Positions 48,945-61,574 of a stretch of DNA of 64,000 nt are shown here, one piece after another. The DNA is taken from assembly GCF_003597395.2 (NCBI RefSeq), contig NC_133771.1:127083637-127147636 (forward strand), given 5' to 3'. The notes below the pieces were generated by a model. It did not search any database. It was not told the origin of the DNA and saw only the letters and a program-made list of their open reading frames with translations. The DNA is from Chelonoidis abingdonii. Its lineage: Eukaryota; Chordata; Testudines; Testudinidae. Made by a program: the position numbers and the translations under genes. The number at the start of each line of letters is the position of its first letter. Position 1 is the first letter of the stretch.

Positions 48945-50200
48945 TGTTATCAATTATCTCATACTCTGTAGGGATTTAGTGAAAATTATGCCCTTCTAAC
49001 AAAGGGTAGTAAGACTGGTCAGTTTTAAAAATTCCTGGCATACACAAAACATGAGGACCATTTAAGAATAATACTTGGGACTGTCTGTTTCTGGAATAAA
49101 GACTAAACCTGTTTAGCATATATACTTGCATGATATTATACATGCATTAGCCCAACAGGAGGCGACGAAAGATGGATATATTCTTTCCAATCCAGTGAGT
49201 AGAAAGATGCTTGATGCAGAAAACCTCTGAGGTGTTTTGTAATACTGGTTACATGAGATGATTACTCTGAGATATATACGGGAGCAGTGACTCCAGTTAC
49301 AATGCTGCACAACACTAAAACCATGCAATCGAGAGGTAAAGGAGTAGAAGAATGGTTCTGCCACTGTCCTACAGAAGGGGGCTTTAGGTGTACTAGTAGC
49401 ATTTTATGTTTGTATTTTATATAATTTAGAATGATGGATAAAGAATAATAAAGTGGCATGTATTACATGTATTGGTGTATGATTTGATCATATCAAGTCA
49501 GCCAGCCTTTTCGAACAGCAGAAAGGAATGGCCTAATGAGCCATTGGTAGAGATGCCTCAGCCAGAATCTGTGTCTGTGCTGATTTCAAGGCAGTGACAG
49601 ACCTTTTAGGGTCACCACTCTGTTGTAAGTCTAGCATTTTAAAAAAAAGTCAAAGAATGAAATGATTGCTTTTCATGTGTGTGTGTGTGATTGAATGCAT
49701 ATGCTAATTGTTGTATCTTCAATAAACGCAGCGTATTGCCATTTCCCCTGAAAAAGATCCTGCGTGCTTCTTATAAGCATAACATAGGAAAGGTGCAAAC
49801 AAGTTCTACATCAGAAAATGAAGCAAAGCAAGAGTGGAGACATATTATAATATCCCTTTGATCTGGAGTGTTCCATCCATTTAGAGGCACCCGCCCTTAG
49901 AAAACATACTTAATGCTCAGAAATGATTCCTTGGTTGCCTACAGTCATGCCCATGATTGCTGTATGTCAAAATGGCTTTGTGTCTGTTCACAAGCTGGTC
50001 AAATTATTTCTCTCAGGTATGCCAGTTCTAAGATATAGCCTATAGCACATGCTATAAAGGCCAATTCTTCCTTATTAAGACTTCTTAAGTTTTAGAACTG
50101 TAGATGCTTTAAAAGTAAAGTGAGTCTCAAACGAAGAACAGTATTCATCTACAGCTCTGCTGTGTTTTTAAAACACAATCCTGTCGTCATGCTGTCTGGA
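48945..50200. other. No gene seen; contains a (TG)7 run
   Basis: AT-rich DNA without coding similarity. A (TG)7 simple repeat lies at 49676-49689. Confidence -1.
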
Positions 50201-50204
50201 ATGG

Positions 50205-51297
50205 TTCACGACTGAGTGCCAACCTCAGGGCAGACACTTCCAACTGGTGTTATATAATTAGATTTAATCAACCCAGTAACAAGTGTGAACTCCTAAAGCA
50301 TTATCACAGTGTCGCCATGGAATCACAGACAGTCCTAGTTGGTTTCTATAAACCAAAGATCACAAAATATTCAGGTTGCTTCCAGTCCCAAGAGATCAGT
50401 CATTTATCCCAGGTAAATCTGTCCCTTAGATTTCTCACCAAAGACAACTCTTGTAGTCAATCCTATAATGAACTAATTAAATATTTATTAACTAAGAAAA
50501 AAAAAAAGCGATTTGTTACAATGTTAAAGAAAGTAAACATATATACACAAATGAGTTACAGTCCAGGGTTTTAAAAGGTGACAGATGCAGTCATCTGTCA
50601 GCTCTGGATGTCTTTTAGGGATAACCCAGGTTGACCCTGGAGATCTTTGCTTTTGGTTCATAGCTCCCTCCAGCCCTATGAGAGTCCAAATAGCAAAAAA
50701 AAAAGATGAACAATGTTCTTATCAGCAATTTTTATTTCCTTCTTCCCAAATTCAAGCTGATGGGAGAAGCCTTTTTGCACATCGCCTCTTCATGGTGTCA
50801 TACAAGTCTGTGCAGGAGATGTGGTTTAGCCCTTTAGTCTAGTCAGACACAAAACTTAACCCTCTACTGAGGTAACAAGAGTCCAAACTAAAAAGTCTCA
50901 ACAAACACACACACACACACACACACACAGATATTTCTGCCCTTCAGGGCTTCTCTTCAACCCTCCCTCAGGGCCCAGTGAGGGCTAGTGCCCTTGCAAA
51001 GGAAATAATATGGGTGCTGATCTCTGCTTCTCCCCTGCAAGACGCTCCCTGTAAACTGGATCTGGGTGTGGAGCAGCCTCTGCAGTACTTAAAGTGGGAC
51101 CTGGAAGGTCTAGAGTGGGACCCAGAGGGAGTGCAATGCCCTAGGATTGGGCCACCAAGCAGGTAGGAACCAGGATGACTGTACTGAGGCTGGGCGCAGT
51201 CCTGCTTGAGGCTCCACTTCCCCCATTTCTCCTGCTCTGACATTGGTACAGGTATGGCTCTCCCATCTCCCCTTAAAGGGACCACTCACCCTGTGAC
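50205..51297 (-). repeat. LTR-like repeat family D, antisense, about 1.1 kb
   Basis: On the minus strand it begins TGTCACAGGGTGAGTGGTCC (51278-51297) and ends GAGGTTGGCACTCAGTCGTG (near 50206-50225), giving TG...CA-type ends at about 51297 and 50211. The minus strand has TTAGTTAATAAATATTT near 50475, a possible polyadenylation signal. I recall closely similar sequence as a common turtle repeat. No target duplication was resolved, so the limits are approximate. Open frames here (50317-50574, 50585-50842, 50968-51285) are not regarded as genes. Confidence -1.
50905..50929. repeat. (AC)n microsatellite
   Basis: Twelve AC units plus one base, inside the LTR-like repeat D. Confidence -1.
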
Positions 51298-51411
51298 ACT
51301 GGTGTTAAGAGAGAGTCTGTCACCACTGAATGTGTGTCAGTATTTAGGCTTCTGGTTTATGCTAACTTGTAACACTGTATTCACCCTCATTGGGGTTTTT
51401 TGTTCTCCATA

Positions 51412-51496
51412 TCTGAGTGAAATTCTATCTGTTATACCCATATATTCCAACTGGCTTCAATGGGAGCACACATCAGTAATTCCAGGCAGAATTTAG
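51412..51496. repeat. Quasi-palindromic short repeat, complete copy
   Basis: GAGTGAAATTCTATCTGTTA ... CCAACTGGCTTCAATGGGAG ... TTCCAGGCAGAATTTAGG. Ends AAATTCT and AGAATTT are inverted; the core TTCAATGGGAG is shared with 19866-19925. Confidence -1.
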
Positions 51497-51499
51497 GAG

Positions 51500-51914
51500 T
51501 CAGTGTTAATAAAATATTGTGGGATCTCACTAATTTGCACTTTGCTCAAACTTCCATCCCATAATTTGCACACTAAAAACCGGTGGTTTCTCCTCACTTT
51601 TCAGCATCTCTATAATGACGGAGTGCTATTGTCTCATTTACTATGATTTTATTCATTTTACTGTCAAATATTTACTGGGCTACCATATTCTGAAATATAT
51701 TTATATATTTAATATAAATAATTAAAGCCCAACTATATTTGTTAAGTAAATGAAGAAAAGGTTTTTTTATGATGCATTTTCCCTGCTTGATTTTCTTTTT
51801 GTTTGTTTGAATTGTATTTGCTTGTTTACTTGCCAATTTACAAAATTTAGTCATTCGCAATGGGTTTCCCAGTCACTGGTATAAATTAGTTAAGTTCTAC
51901 TTCATTATCTTCTT
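51500..51914. other. No gene seen
   Basis: Short AT-rich stretch between two repeats, without coding similarity. Confidence -1.
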
Positions 51915-51921
51915 TCAGTAG

Positions 51922-52765
51922 TGTCATAAACAGATAGCTAAGGGTTAATGTTTCTTTTACCTGTAAAGGATTAACAAAGGGAACCAAACACCTGACCAGA
52001 GGACCAATCAGGAAACCGGATTTTTCAAAGCTCAGGGGAGAGGGAGTTTGGTTTTGTCTTTGTCTGGATCTCCTTGAGAGGGATGTTCTTATCTTTCTAT
52101 TTCAGCTTCTACTTCGTGTCCAAACTTGTAAGTCACAAGGTAGGAAGAAACCAATGCGGGGCTGTGTAAATTGGTTTTTTTGTTATTTACGATTGTGTGG
52201 AGGTGCTGGAGTTTAAATTGTATCTCTTTTTGGTCTAGGCGTTTATCTATTTTTCTCTTTAAGCAAGTGACTCTCGTAAATTGTCACCTTGATCCAGAAG
52301 ATTTTTATAATGTCTTTTTCTTTCCTTTTTATATAAAGCAGTTCTTTTTAGACCTTTGGGTTTTTTTTTCTCTGGTAAGGCTAAAATGGAACGGAGGGGG
52401 AGGGGGAATTCTCTTTGTGTTAGATCTACGGAGGTTAAAGCTTTGCGGCACCACGGGAATTGGTGGGAGGGTAGGAAGAGATAGATCATTTGCTGTCCAT
52501 TGGATATGGTTGGGTCTTTGTGGAATAGAGGAGAAGTGCTTCTTGCGTTCTGATGGTCAAACAGATGCTCAGAACTCTCGGTTAGCCTAGAGAGGAAGTG
52601 TGATTCCCCAGGGAAGGTTTTGGGGAGACCAGAGCGAGGCAGGCGCTGTAATTCCTGTCTGGTGGCAGCGAGATCAAATCTGAGCTGGTAATTAAGCTTA
52701 GAGGAGTTCATGCAGGCACCCAGATTTCTGGATGCTAAGGTCCAGATTTGGGAAAGCTTATGATA
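51922..52765 (+). mobile_element. Solo-LTR-like element, family A copy 3, 844 bp, AGTAG duplication
   Basis: Begins TGTCATAAACAGATAGC and ends GGGAAAGCTTATGATA, with perfect AGTAG repeats at 51917-51921 and 52766-52770. It carries GGACCAATCAGG (CCAAT box, 52001-52012), a TATA-like TTTATATAAAG (about 52329-52339) and the shared GGTGGCAGCGAG block (52662). Length agrees with copy 2 (841 bp). No adjacent gag, pol or env is present. The 139-codon open frame at 52171-52590 lies within the LTR and has no recognised similarity. Confidence -1.
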
Positions 52766-52774
52766 AGTAGGAAT

Positions 52775-53210
52775 AAAAATATCCAGGTTTTTATAATTTT
52801 ATAGGAATTGTCTCTACATTTTTAGTAAAGTTATGAGACAAGAAGGGATGGAAAAATTCTGAGATAGGAAGCATAGGAGACATGATGAAATAACAGAAAA
52901 GAGTGTCCCAGAATGACAGGGTGAAAACTGTCTACCCTTCCGGACTAATAGGTAGAGAGTGTCCATAGAACAATGATAGCAGAGGTTTATTTGCAAGGAT
53001 TTTTTTTTAAATATGTAAAAACAACCTCTGAATGAGCTTTCCCATGCCATCAATTGAGGACCAGAGGGAAAAGACCTCAGGAGCAGACCATATTTGCACA
53101 GATACAGCTGCTTTGCCTAGAGAGTCAGCAAACAGACCTACATTGCCAAAGTGCTCAATTTTGGCTGTTTTGGCTTAAAATTCACTTTAGTTTTGGATGG
53201 CCTAATTGAG
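52775..53210. other. No gene seen
   Basis: AT-rich DNA without coding similarity. Confidence -1.
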
Positions 53211-53214
53211 GGGG

Positions 53215-54205
53215 ATCACCCTTAACGGAACCTCACTCGCTAAGCAGGGGGTAGTGTTGCCAAATCCAATGGAAGTCAAAGGGGGTTAGGACAAGTGTTC
53301 CTACCTGGTGGTGTGGATTCTGTTTAAAGAGTCCTAGTCACGATGTGACCCTCCTCGTCCAATAAGCAAAGACAGACCTGATCATTCTCAATTTAGAATC
53401 CCTGCTTCTGCTGAGCAATCACTAGATAAGCTGCTCTATGGGGCTAAACCTCAGACATGGTGGGGGGACAGTGTTGTGGAGGAAGGCGACAGAGGCTGCA
53501 GCAGCAGAGAGGTTCCTCATTGTCCACTGAAATTACTGAGAACTTAAATCACTAAGAACTGGGTTAAATGGTGGAACCTCAGAATACAGCATTGCAGCAA
53601 GAGGCTGTGGCAGCAGCAAGCAGTACGAGTGGCAAGCAGCAACAGAGACAGCAGTGAGCACTGGCAAAGGTAGTACAGACAACAGCAGCTCCTGCAGATG
53701 CATTGCTCAAACCTCTTCCCCCTTTCAGGGTGGGAGGGGAACCCACATGAACACATCTCTGAAATCTGACCTTGGACAACCAACCATTAGTGGGGTGTAG
53801 AAGAGGGAAAAAGGGAGTAGCGTCTTTAAGGGACATTCATCTGACAGACTTTTGCACCACAGGGTAGGAGACTGAGGTGAAGGACTGCTGCCCAAGGTAC
53901 CATTAGACTGGTGTTTGATTACTGTTTGCAAGTTTTTGAATCATTGACATGGTATTTTCCAAAATTAATGATGAGTTCCCTCTCCCTTTTAATAAGGGTT
54001 TGTTGGGGAAGGGGGATATATACACAGACTCTGTGCTCCTGAATGGGGAAATATTGCCTCTTAGAAGTGTCCAGATGTGGTAGTTAGTTTTTCCAGAGAT
54101 CTGGGTAGAGGCTTGAGCTAGTTCTGTAATGCTAAGAGGAACCCTTACATAGTGAACCTGGCCCAGGTTGCTACCAATCCTATTTGCAGAAGGCTACAAA
54201 TGGAA
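53215..54205 (+). repeat. Candidate LTR-like repeat family E
   Basis: Contains GTGTTGCCAAATCCAATGGA (53254), a CAG/GCA-rich tract (53480-53700) and near its end CCCTTTTAATAAGGGTTTG (53984) followed by GAACCTGGCCCAGGTTGCTA (54155). I recall this order from turtle repeats with LTR-like ends, but no target duplication was found here. The CAG-rich tract produces the overlapping minus-strand frames at 53544-53931, which are not genes. Limits approximate. Confidence -1.
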
Positions 54206-54209
54206 AGCA

Positions 54210-56935
54210 TGAGACTGATTTCTTAAAGCATTAATATTAAATAGCTTTGCATTTGCAGTGTATTATACTATTACTTAACATGAAATTGGCTTATAAGGTT
54301 TTATAAGAATTGCTGGTCTTTCAGACACTCGTGGCTACATTTTCAGCACAGAGTATAGGAATTAACGTTAATGGGATTTACGCAGCAAAGTCCCTGAGTA
54401 CCACTCTAAATGTTTTTCCACTTTGCTACTAATTCAGTGGGTGTAAATGAAAGCAGATTTTGAAGTAAAATGTATATATGGGCCAGGTTTCCTGCTTGTG
54501 GAAATTGGCATAGCTTCATTGATGTCATTAATATGGGAATACAATTTTCTGAATTGAAATTTTAAGCTAGACTAACATATCTATTTTATGTTATAACCTT
54601 TTAAAATATATCAGATACACACAGGATCAGAGGACATTTATCAATATAACTCAAATAGTGTTCTGCAGCTGCTAGCTACAAATGGGCTCAAGCATTCAGA
54701 TCCAGGCCCAACGTTTTCCGAGATTTGGTTTTGGTTTTGTGCTATCTTTACTACTGTCCATTACAATGACCATATTACGGATCCAAATGCAGTGTGATTA
54801 TGGAGAGGGTGTCAAATATTACTGTCAATTACTACATTCATTTTGCTGTCAGAATTTAAATATTTTAAGTGGATCTTATGAATTTTGATTGAAATTCAGA
54901 AGACTGGTCATTGTGAAGATATGGTTTTAGTTTAAATGAAGAACCTGATTTTTAAACAAAGAAAACAAGCCTTCAAAATATTAAGGAGATACCTTCCTGT
55001 TCCAAAAGTCAAATAATAAGTCTCAAAATTTACTCACATGTTATATTGTATCTCTTATCTGCATATTCTAATTTCTAAGAAACAATATTTTATCAGCAGG
55101 AGAAAAGGAAAGGCACCAATTTGTAAAAAATAATGTCTGGAAGACCCTCGTACATTTGTGGTACTGTCAGCCTAACTTTGGGATCAATTAATATCTCATG
55201 GTTACTTAACCTCATTATTCCCCATCATATCTTACTATTATGTACAGTGCCATATGCTTTGTTGTAGTGCGCAAAATCAATAGAAATTGTTTAAATTTTA
55301 AATACATTTTAGCAATCACAATGTTATGCCATATGGTCACACAAAAGTTATGAACCATCCACAAGTTTTATTTTCAGCTGCAAAACTAAACAGTTAATAG
55401 TTTAATAAATTGGTATGGTCATCATTCACGCAATCACAATTGATTATAAATGACTCACTTCTGTTATAATTAACAATGTAAAATAGTCACTAGAAAACGT
55501 CAGTTCCTGTAGGCTGGCTGAACAATGGTAACTGAACCTGAGTGATGCCTTAACAGTTATTGAAATTCTTTTTTAACCAATCAGAAGGAAATGTGTTCTT
55601 AGTTTATAATACCATACAGATATCCGGACATATGGATGGTTCATAAATGCTCTACATTAAATTGTTATTTTTACGTTTTCAGTGTAACAAAAACACCAAG
55701 CAGGTACTTTTAAATGTCACATTTTGAACAGCAGCAGTTTCATTAACATAGAAAATTCATTATTCACAGTTGTATTACTGAAATATTAGTCCAGGAGAGA
55801 AATTTTATTGGTGATATGGTGATATATCTATAGCAAGCGTTCTTCTCTTATATTTTAAATATCTCTTTCCCTTTCACATGTGCAAGTGCACAAACTCTCT
55901 GATCACAGTCGTAGCCATGATATTTATTTTCAGTACTGAAACTATAATATTTTCTTGTAAAGTCATGAATTTGCTTTCACTCCATTCTTATCATGCACTG
56001 ATCTGTTTGTAATGCTGCTCCTTTTTGTTTTGCTACAATGGGGTGTCTTCACAGTATACCATAGACATATAATTTATCCATGAAGCAGTTTAACACTCAT
56101 CCTTGCATTTGCAGATGGAGATATAGAAGAAATGGTATATGTTACATAATTTTGTTCTCTTGGGTTTGGTTTATTTTTTCAAAGCATTTAATGTTGTATA
56201 AATTGGAAAATATAATCAAGAGACGTGACAATAATCTCTGTAATGCAACTTCAATCTCTGCATATAAGAAAAGATATTACAAAAGAATAAAGAACATTAA
56301 AAATGCAGATTCCCACATACTATGTTCTTTAATACAGTAAATATGAAATCGCAGCTACCAATATTTTTGTCTAGAATGATCAAGGAGTTCCAAACAAAAA
56401 TGGGTCTGCAATTTCATCTATCGGTGCCAAAATGTATAATACAGCACTATGTTTCCAATGATACAGATAAAGACTGTAAGCAGTTTCTCTTCTGAACTCT
56501 GCTTCTTTGGAGTTTGTGGCTCAGATGGTTTAATTTCCATTGGTCTACAACTTGGTACATAAGACATCAAGACAGAATGTGGTTTCCCCTGTTCCCCTGC
56601 CCATCAAATTGTTTCGGTCAGTTCAGCCATTTAAAAGAAGTTGGATTGCGTGCTAGTTCTCCACAACAAAGCACATATTTTCATTATCACTTTTCTGACA
56701 CAGTTTATGTGTAATATACAAAAATAACAAAAACAAAATGCAAACATAAAAACTGACAGTATATAAAACTCTAACATTGTGTTAGTCAGATAGAAACCTA
56801 GGCATACAGGAACACTGCAAAGGCACCACTGACATGTGCCTGTACACTGTTGGGTAGCAGCCTCAGAAATACATATGTTCCTCACAGAAATTAGTTCTAA
56901 TGGAAGTGTGAATAATATCTAATTGCCGCTGTCAG
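54210..56935. other. No gene seen; 2.7 kb AT-rich DNA
   Basis: No coding similarity, no recognised repeat family and no clear tandem or inverted structure. Confidence -1.
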
Positions 56936-56939
56936 ATCT

Positions 56940-57190
56940 GGAGAGAAAGGATGTTGAAGGGGCTGGGACCTTGCATATGACTTGGGAGACCTTCTTCATC
57001 ACAGATTTCTCGTGCGACCTTGGGCAAGTCATTTAATCTTTCTGCCGCTATTCCCCATCAGTAAAATTGGAATAATAGCACTGCCTTACCGCACAGGAGT
57101 TTTGTGAGGATACATAAATTAAAGATTGTGTGGTGCTCAGATATTGGATTATGGGGACTATGTAAGAATTTAAGAAAAGTAGGATCAGTA
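56940..57190 (+). repeat. MIR-type SINE, second copy
   Basis: GTGCGACCTTGGGCAAGTCA, TTTAATCTTTCTGCCGCTAT, TTTTGTGAGGATACATAAAT and TGTGGTGCTCAGATATTGGA follow MIR/CORE-SINE body and tail in order. The tRNA-like head is poorly preserved. Confidence -1.
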
Positions 57191-58659
57191 GAAGTGCGAC
57201 CACCACTTGATTCCCTAGCTCTCACCTGTTGGATCTTTGGACCAGATCTGCCAAGTACAACACATTTCACATAACACTCATGTCTATGATTCCCCCATCA
57301 ACACTCTCCCGCATCCCCACTGGAGTCTTGTATACCAAGCCAAGCTGCAGGTTTTCCCTTGCAATCACTCCTTCTAGGTCCAGAGGCCACTGTGACACAT
57401 TCTAAGTAAGGAGCCTGTGTGGTTCTCTGATTCCTCCCCACTCACTGCTCCTCCTGGAAGCCTTAGCTGCCCAAAACCCTCACCATATACCACCACCATC
57501 AACTTTTCCCCTCCACAACTGCCCTAGCCAGGGCCAACCAAACCACTACTACCTAGGAAACCTACACACCCTCCAACACCACATGCCTCTCCCACACATC
57601 CAGGAAAGGGGTCCTGCTCTGTGTGTGAGCATGGGGTGGAGGCCTCTCACCATCTGTTTCTGCGAAGCATGGGGGATGAGGGTTAAGTTCCTCCCTTCCT
57701 GTTATTCTGGGGCAGGAGTGGGGGAGTTGTGCCTGGAAGAGAAACTAATGACTTGCTGTCACCCATGAGAATGACATAGAACCACACAAAACTTGGTAGG
57801 TATGAGAGAGATCTTTCTGAAGGTTGTGCAGCAAGCCAGATCAGGGCCAAAAATGGCTGTTCTATTCTCCACTCTACCAAAAGTTTGCTGGCATGAACCC
57901 ATGAGCAGAACATAGACAGAATTTGGCCTCTGATTAGTCTGATCAACAGAGCTAACATGGCACTACAAAACAATGACAAATCCATTTACAACTAAGGCAA
58001 GATAGACACAGCCAGTATTTAACCGCTCTTGATCCTCAGACTTAATTTACTTTAGTATATTAGAACATTAATTTCTATTGATTATAGATCAAGCAATATT
58101 AGCAGCTTTATCACACCCATTTAGTATATTTTCATTGTCATCACACCATGTAGATGGGATTCCTAAAGATTATAAAGGAAGGTAATGTCATCCTAACATT
58201 AGGGATGCTGACTGAGGTGCTTGAATTTCACTGCACATAGAAGAAGCTTCCCTCGACAACTAAACATTCATTCTCTGAAATTCTCTTTCTGCCCTCTTCC
58301 AACAAATGGAGTCTCACGAAATGTATTCAAATAAGTAATTCTGCATACACTGTAGCACAGAGATAATGGGATATGCTAAGAACTGCTGGAGTGAAAAAAA
58401 AAACAACAAAACAAGGTTCAAAGCTTTATACCACTGAAAGGTAGCCCTGTGCCCTTAATATAGGCATGGTTCCATCTTCTTCTTGAATGTCTACAGGTCA
58501 CTGTGAAGTGTGTGTAGTGTTACACACATATTGTAAGAACTCCCTTCCCCTGCTTCTCCCATCCTGGGAAAATCATTACAAACCAACATGTGCCAAAGCT
58601 GATAGCAAATCATTGCATAGTAGAGTAGTAAGATCATATAAATCACTATTGGTCACACA

Positions 58660-58686
58660 CTCTCTCTCTCTCTCTCTTTCTCTCTC
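58660..58686. repeat. (CT)n microsatellite with one interruption
   Basis: CT repeats interrupted by a TTT near 58678. Confidence -1.
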
Positions 58687-60420
58687 CATAAACCAAGAAC
58701 CTAATAACTGGTAAAGTGAAGATATTAGAACAGTAAATAAAAGGAATTGTGAACAGGAACCAATGAACCTGTTTTCCACCAATGAATGACCAGCAGCAAC
58801 AATATTGCAAGCAAGTCTTAAAGAATGGAGAACCATTAAGGTCTTTGAGATACTGTTTGTGTCCAGTCTGTGCACCTACATTTCAAGGAAATAAAGGAGA
58901 ATTATTCAAAAAATACAGGAAAACAGATATCATCCCACATTTTTTCACAAATAATAAAAAAAAATACACATTTGTATCACAGTGTATAGTCCTTTGGATA
59001 AGAATTCTTAAAAACAAATATTTTTATCAGATCAAAGGCTTCTTAATAGCTCTAGGTGACATCACTTTAGACACCGAACAAGGAACGTCATTTAAAATAT
59101 ACCCTATATCCACCATGAAATTACATCACTTTGAATCTATTTTGGACAAAATAATAATTGATTTAAAAGCAGAATGACATCTCTACAGTGCTAGGCAGTA
59201 ATTCAAACATGAATCTAAGCAGTGACTATAATAGTTTTTCATCTCTCTGGATATGATTCACATGATCAATAAGCCAGAATGAATATTCACATGCTACCTA
59301 CATTCTCAAAGACTTGGAAAGCCATGCCAACTGCACACACCTGGTAAAGGGTCTCAGCTTTCCTACTATTGCAGCTATTGAATCTACTGTATACTACAGA
59401 ATTTCTACTTCCCTTAGGACCAAGTCTCTAAATGCCAAAGCAGACACATTTACTTTTTAAAAATAGCATCTCCTGTCTCCCGCACCAATTTCTATTCCTT
59501 TGTGAAACCACCTAATAACTGAATCTAGTCAGATAGTAGTACTGCTCTTGTGAGCAATTATACATCTGCTCACTTTATCACAGGTGTTCTATCATTAAAA
59601 CAAACACACACAAATTAGACGTTTTATGGGTTTTTATTAAGTTGCCATGATTATGAATTTCAAACATCTCATAAATGAACTTGGGTTTTGTGCTATTACA
59701 ATTTTCTGTATAATGTAGTTACTCTACCTAGATTATGTAGCTGATTTCAACAGCAGAAACCACAGCTGTTTTAACAATCTTTGCAATTAGGCAACTTGAT
59801 AAAATGCTACAATTCTGCTTCCTTGAATAAGTGCCACAAGGCATTTATCTGTTGCTTTGATACCTTGGCTGCTCTTTTAGCTTCTATCAAATATCTGGAC
59901 TAAGGGTATCAAACACTTAGCAATACAGACATTAGGTGCCAACCGAATATAGTGCCAAAGACACTGGCATGCTCAATTCTGAAATGCTGACTTTATTCAG
60001 GAAAGCTGGGACAGGCTAGCAAAAATTAAAAACTTGGTGGTAATTCATTTTTTTAAATAATTACTGCATCCAGAATTGACATTGTAATTAGCCACTAGAT
60101 CCTAGTTTATTCTCTAAAATGAGGAATTCAGTTAGTATTGTGGCAAACATGACTGTAAAGTAGCCGAAGGATACCGAAGATGGCAGCTGGCACCTCAGAG
60201 AGAAGCAAACAGTTTAAAAGCAGCTTCAGTCCACGACAGAAATATGAATTACACGTGAAGGAGGGTTTGTATGCCTGACAACAATAGAAACAATGAAACC
60301 ATTGAACAAAAAACAACCATACTGAAATGATCTGAAGTTATTCTGCCCACAGCATACATTGCTGGTCAGCCTAACAGAGTGAGGGTCACTGCAGTTGTTA
60401 TTGACAGCCTTGAAGTCTTT

Positions 60421-60444
60421 AAGAAAGAAAGAAAGAAAGAAAAG
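60421..60444. repeat. (GAAA)n microsatellite
   Basis: About five AAGA/GAAA units. Confidence -1.
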
Positions 60445-61424
60445 AGTTGATTGATGCTTTTTTAAGGCTCTGGATTGATAGACTTCCATCTGGTGGGCTA
60501 TTTATGTACAGAGTTACAGAATAAGCAGTCGGTGTACCCGCTTCTCATTAAAGCCCTACCTCTCCTGACTTCAGATCTTGAGGAACCACTCTTAGAGGTG
60601 AGATTGCAGTTCACTCTCCTTCTCCATTCCATCCTTGGAATCTCTCCTGAGGTTGCCAAGAAGTGTGCCAAGCAAGATGACGGTTTCTGAATAAGTTTAC
60701 AGTGCAGTTACTCCCTGAAACTACCAGTGGCATGGCTGAGAATACTGATGCCAAAGAGCGACACAGAAATGAGTGACAAGTATGAAACAAGAGAAAATAA
60801 GACACCCCCACACCAACCCCCCCCCAAAAAAACAAAAACAAAAAAACAACCCACCAAACCCAAGGAGTTTGAACATAGAGCCAGCAGAAAGATAACTATA
60901 AATAAAACGGTTTAGCCACATACTTACTAGGTGTCACATGTTCCTTCCAGGCTGGCCTGATGTAACACACATGTCATGTTTCACTGGCTCACAATCATAA
61001 GAAAGTATTGTTTCTTTCTAAAACTGGGACATTAACTCTGATGGCTCTGTGAGAATGTGACTGCATTAAATCGTGATGACCAGGAAGATATGTCATTCCT
61101 TTAACTGTGATGAGTTATAACCATGGTTTTGTTTTGTTTTTGTTGCAATGTCTTTTCAATGAATTATAGAAAGCAGAGATGGAAAAGACTTATTTTAATG
61201 TAGTCCATCACTCTGACAGTGCAAAATTGTCCTTGGTCCAGATTGAAATTATTCATATGACAGGGCTTCCATGAGCTTCAGACAGACATACTTAGACTTA
61301 ATCTCTATGCATGCAATCAGGGTTCCTAGCAACACTGTTCTTTTGCTAGATATTAGAGAATATTGCTACAAGTTTGGAACTGTAAAACATTTTGGACGAT
61401 GGTCATGAAGACAGCAAAGATATA

Positions 61425-61570
61425 GAATCACAGAACCATAGGGTTAGAAAGGTCATCTAGCCTAACCCCCTGCCAAGATGCAGGATTTGTTGTATCTAAA
61501 CCATCCAAGACAGACGGGTATCCAGCCTCCTTTTGAAAATATCAGATTCCCAGCAGTGACCACTATTATA
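61425..61570 (-). repeat. CR1 LINE 3' end, antisense
   Basis: On the plus strand ATAGAATCACAGAACCATAG, then GGTTAGAAAGGTCATCTAGCC and AACCCCCTGCCAAGATGCAGG, the complement of a CR1 3' terminus of the type also present at 11781. Only about 140 bases remain. Confidence -1.
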
Positions 61571-61574
61571 TTAT

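Larger units (their letters stand above)
57195..61420. other. No gene seen; 4.2 kb with simple repeats
   Basis: AT-rich DNA with a C-rich patch at 57290-57620. The open frame at 58782-59177 on the plus strand (131 codons, Lys/Ile-rich) has no recognised motif; its AT-rich codon use is that of the background. A CA-rich low-complexity tract lies at 60800-60860. Confidence -1.

Noticed and set aside
50905..50929. (AC)n tract as a regulatory Z-DNA element
   Set aside because: Short microsatellite within a repeat; nothing in context supports a function.
52171..52590. 139-codon plus-strand frame
   Set aside because: Inside solo LTR-like copy 3; hydrophobic, T-rich translation without similarity and not open in copies 1 and 2 as far as I can read.
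53544..53931. Cys/Leu-rich minus-strand frames resembling a secreted protein
   Set aside because: Generated by a CAG/GCA-rich tract read in antisense; three frames are open at once.
58782..59177. 131-codon plus-strand frame
   Set aside because: Lys/Ile-rich, AT-driven, no motif, no conserved start context or splice signals that I can support.
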